A stretch of DNA of 64,000 nt. Source: Phycisphaerales bacterium (lineage in GTDB: Bacteria > Planctomycetota > Phycisphaerae > Phycisphaerales > UBA1924). The notes below the pieces were generated by a model that saw only the letters and a list, made by a program, of their open reading frames with translations, searched no databases and had not been told where the DNA came from. The stretch spans positions 62,001 to 126,000 of the forward strand of contig CP064987.1 of NCBI GenBank assembly GCA_016699835.1, in the 5' to 3' direction. This document shows positions 1-9,809 of this stretch, piece after piece (positions within the stretch are counted from its first letter, which is position 1; each line of letters begins with the position of its first letter). The position numbers and the translations under genes are program-made.

Positions 1-13
1 GGAGCAAACTCTG

Positions 14-1699
14 ATGATCTGGACACTCCCCATTCTGCTCATCACCGCGTGCGTGCTGTTGAGCGTTCCGCTCGGACGGTACATGGCGTGGGCGGTCGGC
101 GACGCTCCCGGAGGCATCCGGTCGCGGCTTGACGCGATCGTGCGAACGCTCGGAGGGTCGCGGGTCGCGGGCGATCAGCGATGGGCCGGCTACATGTTGA
201 GCATGCTTGTGTTCAACGCGGTCATGTTTGTCGTCGTGTACGCGGTGCTGACGACGCAGGCCTCTCTGCCGCTGAACCCTGATGGCAAGGGGAACATGGC
301 CGCGGACCTCGCCTTCAACACGGCGGCATCGTTTACCAGCAACACCAATCTTCAGCACTATTCCGGCGAGCAATCGCTGTCGTACGTCTCGCAACTGTTC
401 GCGATCATGTGGCTGCAGTTTGTCTCCGCCGCCACCGGGATCGCGGCGCTGGCCGCGCTGTGCCGCGGCCTGGGCGGGAAACCAGCGCTGGGCAACTTCT
501 ACCGCGATCTGGCCCGCGTGACCATGCTGATCCTTCTGCCGCTGGCGCTGGTGGTGGCAGTCGCGCTCGTCGCATGCGGGACACCGATGACCCTTCAAGG
601 TTCGGCGGTGGTGACCACGCTGGAGGGCGTCACGCAGACCATCGCCCGCGGGCCCGTCGCGGCCGTGGTCGCGATCAAGCAGATCGGCACCAACGGCGGC
701 GGCTACTTCGGCCCGAACAGCACGCATCCGTTCGAGAACCCCGGCTTCCTCAGCAACATCATCGAGAACATCTCGATCCTCGTCATCCCGATGGCGTGCG
801 TGTGGATGTTCGGGCGGATCGTCGGCTCGTGGAAACAGGCGGTGGTCGTGTTCGGCGCGATGCTGGTGCTCTACGCGGCGTTCACGGGCCTGGCCGTAAC
901 AACAGAGCAGGCTCCCGCGCCCGCCCTCGCGGGGCTTCCCGTGCAACAGGAGATGAACCTTGAGGGCAAGGAGCTGAGATTCGGCGCATCGGCCGGGCCG
1001 CTATGGGCCGTCTCGACGACATCGACCTCCAACGGATCGGTCAACGCCATGCACGACAGCCTCAACCCGCTCACGGGGCTCTTCCCGATGATTGGCATGT
1101 GGCTCAATGTCGAGTTCGGCGGCGTCGGCGTCGGGTTCATCAACATGTTTCTCTTCATCATCACCTCCGTGTTCATCGCCGGGATGATGGTGGGCCGGAC
1201 GCCCGAATACCTCGGCAAGAAGGTCGAAGCGAGGGAGATGAAACTCGCGCTGCTGGCTCTGCTCGCCCACCCGCTCTTCATTCTGGGGGGCACGGCGCTC
1301 TTTGCGGCGACCCCGCTCGGGCGCGACACGGTGCTCAATCCGGGTCCGCACGGTCTGAGCGAGATCGTGTACGAGTTCAGCTCGGCCGCGGCCAACAACG
1401 GGTCCGGGTTCGAGGGGCTCGGCGACAACACGCCCGCGTGGAACATCGCCACGGGCGTGGTGATGCTGCTCGGCCGGTTCATCCCGATCATCCTGCCGCT
1501 GGCCATCGCAGGCCCGCTCGCGTCCAAGAACCGCCTGGCCGAGTCGGCGGGCTCGTTCCGAACCGACAGTGTGCTCTTCGGCATTGTCCTGCTCGGAGTT
1601 GTCCTGGTTGTCGGGGCATTGCTGTTCCTTCCGCTCGGGATGCTTGGCCCCGTGGCTGAGCACCTGGCGGTGAGTGCAGCCGCGAGCGGAGGACAATAA
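14..1699 (+). CDS. kdpA: Potassium-transporting ATPase subunit KdpA
   Basis: Membrane subunit of the Kdp pump that binds and conducts K+ while KdpB hydrolyses ATP. It has 561 residues, the usual length, and about ten hydrophobic segments. All four channel-like selectivity-filter turns are visible: ATGIAAL near residue 140, NGGGYFGPNSTHPFENP near 227, FGGVGVGF near 369 and NNGSGFEGL near 460. The ATG at 14 follows GGAG at 1-4 with normal spacing. The stop shares one base with the kdpB start (TAATG), so the two are probably translationally coupled. A kdpF peptide, if there is one, lies before the window, as does the operon promoter. Confidence 0.98.
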   Translation: MIWTLPILLITACVLLSVPLGRYMAWAVGDAPGGIRSRLDAIVRTLGGSRVAGDQRWAGYMLSMLVFNAVMFVVVYAVLTTQASLPLNPDGKGNMAADLAFNTAASFTSNTNLQHYSGEQSLSYVSQLFAIMWLQFVSAATGIAALAALCRGLGGKPALGNFYRDLARVTMLILLPLALVVAVALVACGTPMTLQGSAVVTTLEGVTQTIARGPVAAVVAIKQIGTNGGGYFGPNSTHPFENPGFLSNIIENISILVIPMACVWMFGRIVGSWKQAVVVFGAMLVLYAAFTGLAVTTEQAPAPALAGLPVQQEMNLEGKELRFGASAGPLWAVSTTSTSNGSVNAMHDSLNPLTGLFPMIGMWLNVEFGGVGVGFINMFLFIITSVFIAGMMVGRTPEYLGKKVEAREMKLALLALLAHPLFILGGTALFAATPLGRDTVLNPGPHGLSEIVYEFSSAAANNGSGFEGLGDNTPAWNIATGVVMLLGRFIPIILPLAIAGPLASKNRLAESAGSFRTDSVLFGIVLLGVVLVVGALLFLPLGMLGPVAEHLAVSAAASGGQ

Positions 1700-3759
1700 T
1701 GGAACGGCAGAAGGACATCCGGCTCTTCAAGCGTGAGTTCATCGCCCCGTCGGCATGGCGAGCGGTTCTCCGTCTCTCGCCTCGGGCGATGATGGGCAAC
1801 CCCGTCATGTTCGTCGCCTGGCTAGGGGCGATCGTGACCACTGTTGACACCGTCAGGATCGCGACCGGCGGAGTCGACGGGCTGATCTTCGTCGCCGCGG
1901 TGACCGTGTTCCTCTGGCTCACGGTGTGGTTCGCCAACTTCGCGGAGTCGCTCGCCGAGGCCCGCGGTCGGGCACAGGCAGATTCGCTCCGCGCGGCCCG
2001 CCACGACGTGAAAGCCAAGAAGCTGGCGTCCGCCGACCGGAGCGAGCCGGTCACGCACGTCGCCGGCGCATCGCTCCGCAAGGGCGACATCGTTCTCATC
2101 GAAGCGGGCGACACGATTCCCGCCGACGGCGAGGTGATCGAAGGAGTCGCCTCCGTGAACGAGTCGGCCGTGACCGGCGAGTCCGCGCCGGTCATCCGCG
2201 AGTCAGGCGGCGACCGCTCGGCCGTCACGGGCGGGACGCTCGTCCTCTCCGATTGGCTCGTCGTGCGGGTCACAGCGGACCCGGGTGAGACCTTCCTTGA
2301 CCGGATGATCTCGATGGTGGAGGGCGCTGCTCGTCAGAAGACGCCGAACGAGATCGCACTCACGATCGTGCTGGCGGGCTTCACGGCCGCATTCCTGCTG
2401 GTGTGCGTCACGCTGTACCCGATCGGGCGGTACTTCGATGTGCGCATCGACGTGACCACGCTCGTCGCGCTCCTGGTGTGCCTCATTCCGACGACCATCG
2501 GCGCGCTCCTGAGCGCGATCGGCATCGCGGGCATGACTCGCCTGGGGGTCCGAAACGTCCTGGCGATGTCGGGTCGCGCGGTCGAGGCCGCGGGCGATGT
2601 GGACGTGCTGCTTCTGGACAAGACCGGCACGATCACGCTCGGCAACCGGCGCGCCACGTCGTTCGTGCCGGCGCCAGGCGTCGAGGCGCAGGTTCTTGCC
2701 GACGCGGCGCAACTCTCGTCGCTTGCCGACGAAACACCCGAGGGACGGTCGATCGTCGTGCTGGCCAAGGAGCATCACGGGCTGCGCGGGCGAGACCTCC
2801 AAGGCGAGGGAGCCAGGTTCATCCCCTTCTCCGCCGAGACGCGTATGTCCGGGGTTGATGTGCAGGGACGCCAACTCCGAAAGGGTGCGGCGGATGCCGT
2901 ACAGAAGTTCATTGAGACCGCAGGGGGACGGTTCGACGCATCGATTCGCAAGGCAGCCGACGACATCGCCGCCACAGGCGGTACGCCCCTCGTTGTCGCC
3001 GAGGCCGTCAATGGCTCGGCGCGGGCGCTCGGCGTGATTCACCTTAAGGACATCGTCAAGGGGGGAATCCGAGAGCGCTTCGCCGAACTGCGCACGATGG
3101 GCATCAAGACGATCATGATCACCGGCGACAATCCGAAGACCGCCGCGGCGATCGCCGCCGAAGCGGGTGTGGATGACTTCCTCGCCGAGGCAACGCCCGA
3201 GGCCAAGCTCAATCTCATCCGCGACTACCAGGCCAGAGGTCACCTCGTCGCCATGACCGGAGACGGCACCAACGACGCCCCGGCGCTCGCGCAGGCGGAC
3301 GTCGCCGTCGCCATGCAGTCCGGCACGCAAGCCGCCAAGGAAGCGGGCAACATGGTGGACCTCGACTCGAACCCGACCAAACTCATCGACGTGGTCGGCA
3401 TCGGCAAGCAGATGCTCATGACCCGCGGATCGCTCACCACGTTCTCCATCGCCAACGACGTGGCCAAGTACTTCGCCATCATCCCGGCGATCTTCGTCAT
3501 CGCGCTTCCGCAGTTGGCTCCTCTGAACATCATGGGGCTTGCCTCGCCGCAATCGGCCATCCTATCCGCAGTCATTTTCAATGCGCTGGTCATCCCGGCG
3601 CTCATTCCCATCGCCATGCGGGGCGTGCGCTACAAGGCCGTCGGGGCAGATCTACTGCTCCGGCGCAACCTCCTCATCTACGGGCTTGGGGGCCTCATCG
3701 TGCCGTTCATTGGAATCAAGCTGATCGACCTCGCCGTCGCCGGGCTTGGCTTGGCGTAG
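1699..3759 (+). CDS. kdpB: Potassium-transporting P-type ATPase subunit KdpB
   Basis: Catalytic P-type ATPase subunit of KdpFABC. At 686 residues it is full length. The phosphorylation motif DKTGTIT places the acceptor Asp at residue 307. The dephosphorylation motif is TGES near 162, and the hinge motif GDGTNDAP lies near 522. Transmembrane helices are at the N-terminus, in the middle (about residues 220-285) and at the C-terminus. The ATG overlaps the last base of the kdpA stop. Its neighbours, kdpA upstream and kdpC downstream, give the standard operon order. Confidence 0.98.
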   Translation: MERQKDIRLFKREFIAPSAWRAVLRLSPRAMMGNPVMFVAWLGAIVTTVDTVRIATGGVDGLIFVAAVTVFLWLTVWFANFAESLAEARGRAQADSLRAARHDVKAKKLASADRSEPVTHVAGASLRKGDIVLIEAGDTIPADGEVIEGVASVNESAVTGESAPVIRESGGDRSAVTGGTLVLSDWLVVRVTADPGETFLDRMISMVEGAARQKTPNEIALTIVLAGFTAAFLLVCVTLYPIGRYFDVRIDVTTLVALLVCLIPTTIGALLSAIGIAGMTRLGVRNVLAMSGRAVEAAGDVDVLLLDKTGTITLGNRRATSFVPAPGVEAQVLADAAQLSSLADETPEGRSIVVLAKEHHGLRGRDLQGEGARFIPFSAETRMSGVDVQGRQLRKGAADAVQKFIETAGGRFDASIRKAADDIAATGGTPLVVAEAVNGSARALGVIHLKDIVKGGIRERFAELRTMGIKTIMITGDNPKTAAAIAAEAGVDDFLAEATPEAKLNLIRDYQARGHLVAMTGDGTNDAPALAQADVAVAMQSGTQAAKEAGNMVDLDSNPTKLIDVVGIGKQMLMTRGSLTTFSIANDVAKYFAIIPAIFVIALPQLAPLNIMGLASPQSAILSAVIFNALVIPALIPIAMRGVRYKAVGADLLLRRNLLIYGLGGLIVPFIGIKLIDLAVAGLGLA

Positions 3760-3781
3760 GCAAAGGCAAGGAGTGCGATCC

Positions 3782-4354
3782 GTGCTCTCTGAACTGTTCA
3801 CATCGCTCCGCATCGCCGCACTCTCCATCGTCGTGTGCGTCATCGGGTACGGCACGATCGTCCTCGGAAGCGCAATGCTGATCGCGCCTGACGCGCGGCT
3901 CGGCGGCCTCGTCATAGTCGATGGCGCGGTCGTCGGATCGGGCCAGATCGCCCAAGCATTTACGCGGCCCGAGTACCTCTGGCCTCGGCCGTCGGCTGTG
4001 AACTACGCCGCCAGCGCCACCGGCGGGAGCAACTTGTCTCCCGCCAGTCCAGTGATCCGCGAGCGTGCGGAAGGCCTGCTGGCGAAGCTCGGAGCGACAC
4101 CCGAGCGCCCCGCGCCGGCGGAGTTGCTTCTGGCCTCCGGCTCGGGCATCGATCCGCACATCACCGAGACCGCAGCCCTGTACCAGGCCGACCGCATCGC
4201 CGTGGCGAGAGGCATACCGGCGAATGAGGTCCGGCACTTGATCGCGGGGTCCGCCACGCCGATCGGCCCTGGCGACCCCGCCCGCATCCTCAACGTCCTG
4301 CTCTTCAATATCGAGCTCGATCGTCGCTTCCCGATACCGGCCAGCGGAAAATGA
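3782..4354 (+). CDS. kdpC: Potassium-transporting ATPase subunit KdpC
   Basis: Small single-span subunit that stabilises the KdpAB complex and raises its nucleotide affinity. I start it at the GTG at 3782 because AAGGAG at 3768-3773 sits eight bases upstream and the 190-residue product has normal KdpC length. The open frame extends to 3746, but that would overlap kdpB. One N-terminal membrane span (about residues 8-32) is followed by a periplasmic domain with the family motifs RPSAVNY, SNLSP, SGSGIDPHI and ILNVLLFNIELD. It lies between kdpB and kdpD in the same operon. Confidence 0.96.
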   Translation: MLSELFTSLRIAALSIVVCVIGYGTIVLGSAMLIAPDARLGGLVIVDGAVVGSGQIAQAFTRPEYLWPRPSAVNYAASATGGSNLSPASPVIRERAEGLLAKLGATPERPAPAELLLASGSGIDPHITETAALYQADRIAVARGIPANEVRHLIAGSATPIGPGDPARILNVLLFNIELDRRFPIPASGK

Positions 4355-4376
4355 ACCCACAGGGGACGATTTGAGC

Positions 4377-7133
4377 ATGTCCAACCAGCCCCGCCAACCC
4401 AGCAACAGTTCACCCGACGGGCGTCCCGATCCGGACGCCCTGTTGGCGAAGGTCTCGGCGGACGAGCCCCAGGACAAGAAGGGGCATCTCAAGATATTCT
4501 TCGGATACTCCCCCGGCGTCGGCAAAACCTACGGCATGCTCGAGGCCGCCCGCGCGCTCGAGATGAAGCGCGGCGACGTGCTCGCCGGGTACATCGAGCC
4601 GCATGGTCGGACGAATACCGAAACCCTGCTCCTAGGTCTCGACCTCATCCCGTACAAGCACATGCAGTACCGCGGCATCGAGCTCAAGGAGTTCGACCTC
4701 GACGAAGCGCTACAGCGCAAGCCAAAATTGATTCTCGTTGATGAACTCGCGCACACCAATGCCGATGGTTGCCGGCACTCCAAGCGGTGGCAGGACGTAG
4801 CGGAGCTGCTCGAAGCCGGGATCGATGTCTTCACCACACTCAACGTGCAGCACCTGGAAAGCCTGAACGACGTGATCGGTAAGATCAGCGGCGTCGTTGT
4901 CCGGGAAACGGTGCCCGACTCTGTGTTCGATAGCGCCGATGAGATCGAGCTTGTCGACCTGCCTCCCGACGAACTGCTGGAACGTTTCCGTGAGGGCAAG
5001 GTCTATGTTCCCGATCAGGTCCAACGTGCTATCGACCGCTTCTTCCGCAAGGAGACGCTCGTCGCCCTCCGGGAGCTCGCCCTCCGCCGCACCGCAGAGC
5101 ATGTGAACCGGCAAGTCGAACTGGGCCGGCGCGGCCTGGCGACTAGGCCTATCTGGGCGACACGGGAACGGCTGATGGTCGCGGTCGGTCCCAGTCCGAC
5201 CTCAGCCCGTCTGATCCGTGCCACACGCCGGATGGCGACGGAACTGCGGGCTCCCTGGTACGCCGTTGCGGTGGAGCGCCCCTCGGCAGGGGCGATGCCG
5301 AAGCACGAACGGGCGAACCTCGATGTGAACCTTCGGCTCGCCCAGAGCCTTGGAGCCGACGTGACGACCCTTCATCGAGAGAATGTGCCAGACGCCCTCG
5401 TTGACTTCGCCCGGGACCGAGGCGTCTCTCGTCTCGTGGTGGGCAAGACCGCCGAGCCTCGGTGGAAACAGTTGCTCGGCATGTCGGTCGTCGATCGGAT
5501 CGTGCGCCGCTCGGGCGACCTTGAAGTCCTCGTGATTCGTGGCGATCCGGAGACGCCCCTTCCGACAGCCGAGATTCCCAAGGATGCACGATTCCTCCCG
5601 ACCAAAGGCGACGAGTTCTTCTCCCAGATGCTGACCGTCAGTTCCGCGCTGCTCATGTCCCTTGTGTGTGCCCTGGGAATGCGGGAGATAGGGATCGCCG
5701 AGCCGAACATCATCATGGTGTTCCTGCTCGCGGTCGTCGTTGTGGCCTATGTGGCCGGCCGTCTCGCCGCGTCCACACTCGCCGTTCTATCTGTGCTCGC
5801 GTTCAACTTCTTCTTCACACGTCCGCACTACACGTTCGTGGTCTACGACATCCAGTATCTGTTCACTTTCGCGATCATGCTGATCGTGGGATTGGTCGTG
5901 AGCGGCCTCGTCGGCCGCGTCCGCGCCCAAGCCCACGCCGCGGCTCAGCGTGCCGATGCGAATGAGGTCCTGCACCGCGTGAGCCGCCAGCTCGCGACCA
6001 CGACCGGGCGGCACCAGGTCTGCATCGAACTCCTCTGGCTCCTCGATGACCTGCTCAAACTCGATGCCGTTGTGTTTCTACGAGAGGCCGACGGGATCGG
6101 CCCGGGCATGGGGGACTCTTCGCTCATGTCGACGCCCAATGAGCGAGCGGTAGCGACGTGGGTGCTCGAACACGCGGCGCAGGCCGGAAACGGAACGGCC
6201 ACGTTACACCACGCCGCCGCGTGGTACCTGCCGCTCTCCCCCGGCGAGGGCGAGACCGTCGGCGTGCTCGGTGTGAGACCCAAACAGGGCGTTCTGGACT
6301 TCGGGATGCGCCGCCTTCTGCAGTCCATCGCCGCCATCGCCGCACAAGCCATCGAGCGCGAGAACCTGACCGAGCGAGCCAGGGCCGCATCGGTACGGGC
6401 CGAGTCAGAGCGTCTCCGATCCGACCTGCTTGCGGCCGTCTCCCACGATATGCGGACGCCGCTGGCCACCATCGGGGGTGCGGCCTCGACCATCCTTCAC
6501 TCGTCAGGGAGGAGCATAAGTGAGAGCGACCGCGCTTTACTGCAAGACATCGCCGATGAGTCAGAGCGACTCTCACGTCTCGTGGACAACCTGATCCAGA
6601 TGGGTCGGCTCGACGAGGGCCGGGAGACTGTTGCCGCAGAGTGGTTTCCCGTGGATGAGATCATTGATGCCGCGCTGCGTCAGGTTCGCCGGGAAGCAGA
6701 CTCACACCGCATCCGCGTAGAGCTCCCCAACGAGCCGCTCCTCGTGTTCGCGGATTCAACACTGCTCACACAGCTCCTCTTTAATCTCTTCGACAATGCG
6801 CTGAGGTATGCGGGCGATGGCGAGATCACCGTCCGCGCGGGGCAGGTCGGAAGAGCCACTCGCATTGAGGTCCTCGACCGCGGTCCCGGGCTGGGCGATG
6901 CGCCCGCCAAGCTCTTTGATCGGTTTGTCCGTGGCCCGTGCCAGACCGGGCGCGGCGTGGGCCTTGGCCTTGCGATCTGCCGCGCCATCGCCGAAGCCCA
7001 TGCGGGTTCGATCGAAGCACGCAATCGAGACGGGGGGGGGGCGGAGTTCGTAGCTTCCCTTCCCTACCCCAGAGTGGGCGAACCGCCTTCGATCCCGGGA
7101 GACGAGTTCAACTCTGAGGCGGGCACACCTTGA
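4377..7133 (+). CDS. kdpD: Osmosensitive K+ channel sensor histidine kinase KdpD
   Basis: Membrane sensor kinase that controls kdp expression through KdpE. About 918 residues contain the full KdpD order: a cytoplasmic KdpD domain with Walker A GYSPGVGKTY near residue 43 and DELAHTN near 122; a universal-stress-like domain (about 260-390); a DUF4118 block of membrane helices (about 415-525); a GAF-like stretch; a HisKA domain with VSHDMRTPLATI (His about 690); and a HATPase with FNLFDNALRY and GVGLGLAICR. The start is either this ATG or the TTG six bases upstream; AGGGGA at 4361-4366 fits the ATG better. The gene ends by overlapping kdpE. Confidence 0.97.
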   Translation: MSNQPRQPSNSSPDGRPDPDALLAKVSADEPQDKKGHLKIFFGYSPGVGKTYGMLEAARALEMKRGDVLAGYIEPHGRTNTETLLLGLDLIPYKHMQYRGIELKEFDLDEALQRKPKLILVDELAHTNADGCRHSKRWQDVAELLEAGIDVFTTLNVQHLESLNDVIGKISGVVVRETVPDSVFDSADEIELVDLPPDELLERFREGKVYVPDQVQRAIDRFFRKETLVALRELALRRTAEHVNRQVELGRRGLATRPIWATRERLMVAVGPSPTSARLIRATRRMATELRAPWYAVAVERPSAGAMPKHERANLDVNLRLAQSLGADVTTLHRENVPDALVDFARDRGVSRLVVGKTAEPRWKQLLGMSVVDRIVRRSGDLEVLVIRGDPETPLPTAEIPKDARFLPTKGDEFFSQMLTVSSALLMSLVCALGMREIGIAEPNIIMVFLLAVVVVAYVAGRLAASTLAVLSVLAFNFFFTRPHYTFVVYDIQYLFTFAIMLIVGLVVSGLVGRVRAQAHAAAQRADANEVLHRVSRQLATTTGRHQVCIELLWLLDDLLKLDAVVFLREADGIGPGMGDSSLMSTPNERAVATWVLEHAAQAGNGTATLHHAAAWYLPLSPGEGETVGVLGVRPKQGVLDFGMRRLLQSIAAIAAQAIERENLTERARAASVRAESERLRSDLLAAVSHDMRTPLATIGGAASTILHSSGRSISESDRALLQDIADESERLSRLVDNLIQMGRLDEGRETVAAEWFPVDEIIDAALRQVRREADSHRIRVELPNEPLLVFADSTLLTQLLFNLFDNALRYAGDGEITVRAGQVGRATRIEVLDRGPGLGDAPAKLFDRFVRGPCQTGRGVGLGLAICRAIAEAHAGSIEARNRDGGGAEFVASLPYPRVGEPPSIPGDEFNSEAGTP

Positions 7134-7831
7134 CCGAACCTTCTTTAACAGTCCTGATCGTCGAAGACGAACGCGCGATTCGCCGGTTCCTCCGCCCGGC
7201 GCTCGAAGGCGAGGGCTATCGCGTTCTCGAGGCCGAGGACCAACGCTCTGGGATGAGCATGGCGTCCAGCCACACACCAGACCTCATCATCCTCGACCTC
7301 GGCCTCCCGGATCGAAACGGCCTTGAGCTGATCCGGGCCGTGCGGGAGTGGTCGGCCATGCCCATCATCATCGTCTCCGCCCGAGGCCAGGAGACCGACA
7401 AAGTCAAAGCCCTCGACCTCGGTGCGGACGACTATCTTACAAAGCCGTTCAGTGTACAGGAACTCCTGGCCCGAGTCCGGGCAGCGCTCCGCCGGAGCAC
7501 ATCAGTACGAGACGCCGTCAACGGCTCGCCCATCTTCACAGTCGGGGATCTCGTGATCAATCTCGCCAAGCGCCGAGTGACGCTCGCGACCGAGCCAGTG
7601 GGACTGACCCCGCTGGAGTTCAAACTGCTCGCTGAGCTCGCCAAGCACCCCGGTCGCGTGCTGACACACCAGACGCTTCTGGTAGCCGTTTGGGGTCCGG
7701 GCCGAGCACACGAGCCCCACCTCGTGCGTGTGCACATGGCGAATCTACGCCGGAAGCTTGAGGCTGACACCGCTCGCCCACGATACCTGCTCACGGAACT
7801 TTCCGTAGGGTACCGGCTTGCCGATGAGTAG
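7130..7831 (+). CDS. kdpE: KDP operon response regulator KdpE
   Basis: OmpR/PhoB-family response regulator, 233 residues. The receiver domain has the acidic pair ED (residues 12-13), the phosphorylation site LIILDLGLPD (Asp about 56) and the conserved Lys about 105 in YLTKPF. The C-terminal winged helix includes LTPLEFKLLAELAKHPGRV and ends with the usual YLLTE..VGYRL. The TTG start at 7130 overlaps the kdpD stop in TTGA, which indicates coupled translation and a dedicated pair with KdpD. Confidence 0.97.
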   Translation: MTEPSLTVLIVEDERAIRRFLRPALEGEGYRVLEAEDQRSGMSMASSHTPDLIILDLGLPDRNGLELIRAVREWSAMPIIIVSARGQETDKVKALDLGADDYLTKPFSVQELLARVRAALRRSTSVRDAVNGSPIFTVGDLVINLAKRRVTLATEPVGLTPLEFKLLAELAKHPGRVLTHQTLLVAVWGPGRAHEPHLVRVHMANLRRKLEADTARPRYLLTELSVGYRLADE

Positions 7832-8687
7832 CCGTAACTCTCAGTACATCGGTCAGAGCTCGCCGACACGTGCGACCGCCGCATCTTGGAATGGATGAAG
7901 ACCAAGTTGAACGCCAGTCCCCGGTCCAAGGCGATTGACAGCCACCAAACCCATTCCGAGCACGTCAAGCGTGTTCACCAAGCATTTCAGGGCATCAGCC
8001 CTGAACGTCTGGAGAGTGCGCGGCGGACGCGGCTATGGACGTGATGGTCACGTTGGGGCCTTCACTTGCCAGATCGGTGGCTTGTAGTTACTCGTTCTGG
8101 CTCAGCGGAATGCCTTGATACGGGCTGATATGGCCCTTTGGAACATATCGTTGACGTTCTATGCGTGTCTCTTCTCACCGACTCATGCGATTTGAACACC
8201 GTTACTCCCCCACTATTGCCGGGCCGGTTGCGAATGCGGCCGGCCCTTTGCTTTAGGTGAGACGCCGTCGAGAGACCTCGGCGGCGTTTTCGCGTTATGG
8301 CCCACGTTCCGCAAGCATTGGAGGCCGGGCGCGCCGACGCAGTTGCCCGAGCCCGAGCCGTATTCCACGTCGTTCTCGCGCACGTGAACGTGGCCGGATT
8401 GCTCGTGGACGTGCCGCACGTGTCGACTCGACGCAGCGCACTTGAGCAGCGCGGGTTCAACATGGGTGATCGAGAGTGCGATGGCATCGCACCCCGAGAA
8501 CATCCACACGTCCCGCGGCTGTCCATTGAACAGCGGAGCCTAGATGGCGAAGACGACCCAAACGCAAAACCCCATGAGCGGAGTGGCCTCTCACGGGGCT
8601 GGGTGTGCCTGGCCCGAGGTACTGGAGCCAGGAGAAGGAGCGGATGAGAGTCAAAGTCGTGCGAAACCCGAATCCACGAGAATCCGT
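7832..8687. other. Intergenic region after kdpE holding a two-hairpin repeat
   Basis: 856 bases between kdpE (+) and the first dockerin protein (-). I see no convincing gene: the open frames present have no recognisable domain, no good ribosome binding site and compositions typical of frames opposite high-GC DNA. The only clear structure is the two-hairpin element at 8199-8318, which recurs at 16868-16985. Confidence 0.6.
8199..8318 (+). repeat. Two-hairpin repeat element, copy 1
   Basis: About 115 bases nearly identical to 16868-16985. Hairpin 1 (8221-8246) has an 11-bp stem starting GGGCCGG with a four-base loop GAAT. Hairpin 2 (8262-8287) is ACGCCGTCGAG / CTCGGCGGCGT with loop AGAC, followed by TTTT. 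The intervening TTTG.TTTA stretch means each hairpin could end transcription on the + strand. It lies about 370 bases after kdpE, so it may be the terminator of the kdp operon, but similarity extends beyond the hairpins on both sides (CCACTATTGCC upstream, ACGTT..GCAAG downstream), which a plain terminator does not need. Confidence 0.75.
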
Positions 8688-9809
8688 CTAGCACCCGGCG
8701 TTGAAGTGGTCAAGGTAGTAGAGAAGATCATCGATGGAGACCGCTCCGTCCGGGAGGCCAGAACCGGTGCTGTCATCAACGTCGGCGCGGAGTGTTCCTG
8801 CGGTGAAGGCCTCGATGTAAAAAAGCAGGTCGTCGATGGTCACCGCCTGATCCGGCGTACCGGTGGAGTTGCCGTCATCGAGATCGGCCTCACAGGAATC
8901 AACAACCCTTCCGAGTCCGACGATGTAGGACGTGAAGGTGTAGTGAGGGGCCGGGTTGTCCTGGCTCTGGACAAGTGTGTAGGTCTGGCCAGCGACGAGG
9001 TTCACGGAGTTGATGTCGGTGTATCCCACGCCATACAGCCCCTGTAGGTTGGCGTCGAGAACGTTTGTGTACGGACCTGTGACGGGAACATCCCCCTGGA
9101 AGAGGTACGTGACGCCCTCGAGGACGCCCGTGCCCCCATGGAGTTGGGTGTGAATGCCGTAGATCCCTGTCATGTCAACCTGGAAGGGGATGGCGGTAAA
9201 CTCAGTGATATCGGTGTCGCGGCCGAGATCGATACCCTGGCGTGGGTTGATGATGGGGCGGTTCCATGTGCCCGACGAGTGATTGTCGCCCGTGAAGACG
9301 CTGACTTTGGCGGGATAAAACTCGATGTGCATGTTGCTCCATGTCGCGGTGTTGTTGAGGACGAGGTTGCGTCCTCGGAGGCCAATCGTCATGGCGCCGG
9401 GAAAGGGAATCGGAGTAACGCCGAAGGAGCGGTAGAAAAAGATGGGGAAGTCGAAGGAATATGTCATGGACTGGGCGTTCATGGGACCAACCACGGGGTT
9501 GGGCGTGATGGCACCCTGGACCGTGGGCGCGTGCCATACGGTCTCGCCGGGCAGGTTGTAATAAAACTGCATGGGGACGTCGTACGGCTTGGCGTTGGGA
9601 TTGGTCGCGCGAACCGTGTACGTCATTCGGAGACCGTGGTAGGCTCCGCCGGGGACGTTGATGAGGCCAAGATCGGCGGCGTTGAGAGGTGAGCCGCTGG
9701 AGCCCATGGTGAAACTTGCCGGGCCGGGAATGTCAAGCACATAGGGCTCGGCGTGTGTCGCCGTGGATGCCAGTGCAAGGGTGATCAGGAGCGCACTCGT
9801 GGGCTTCAT
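8688..9809 (-). CDS. Secreted protein with C-terminal GC-type dockerin-like domain
   Basis: 373 residues with a signal peptide (MKPTSALLITLALASTATHA, cleavage near 20-21). The middle (about residues 22-300) is probably beta-rich and I do not recognise it. The last ~68 residues are two calcium-loop repeats of the dockerin type: ADLDDGNSTGTPDQAVTIDD then ADVDDSTGSGLPDGAVSIDD, ending FNAGC. A cysteine opens the first repeat (SCEAD) and another is the final residue. Ribosome binding sequence GGAG lies about seven bases before the ATG. The start overlaps the 3' end of the neighbouring lamin-tail gene. Probably cell-surface or extracellular; the substrate is unknown. Confidence 0.88.
   Translation of the reverse strand: MKPTSALLITLALASTATHAEPYVLDIPGPASFTMGSSGSPLNAADLGLINVPGGAYHGLRMTYTVRATNPNAKPYDVPMQFYYNLPGETVWHAPTVQGAITPNPVVGPMNAQSMTYSFDFPIFFYRSFGVTPIPFPGAMTIGLRGRNLVLNNTATWSNMHIEFYPAKVSVFTGDNHSSGTWNRPIINPRQGIDLGRDTDITEFTAIPFQVDMTGIYGIHTQLHGGTGVLEGVTYLFQGDVPVTGPYTNVLDANLQGLYGVGYTDINSVNLVAGQTYTLVQSQDNPAPHYTFTSYIVGLGRVVDSCEADLDDGNSTGTPDQAVTIDDLLFYIEAFTAGTLRADVDDSTGSGLPDGAVSIDDLLYYLDHFNAGC

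Noticed and set aside
2203..3552. Minus-strand frame of about 450 codons opposite kdpB
   Set aside because: No motif; kdpB is certain in the other strand.
8062..8694. Minus-strand frame of about 210 codons in the gap after kdpE
   Set aside because: Ser/Arg/Thr-rich text with no domain or ribosome site, and it runs across the hairpin repeat.
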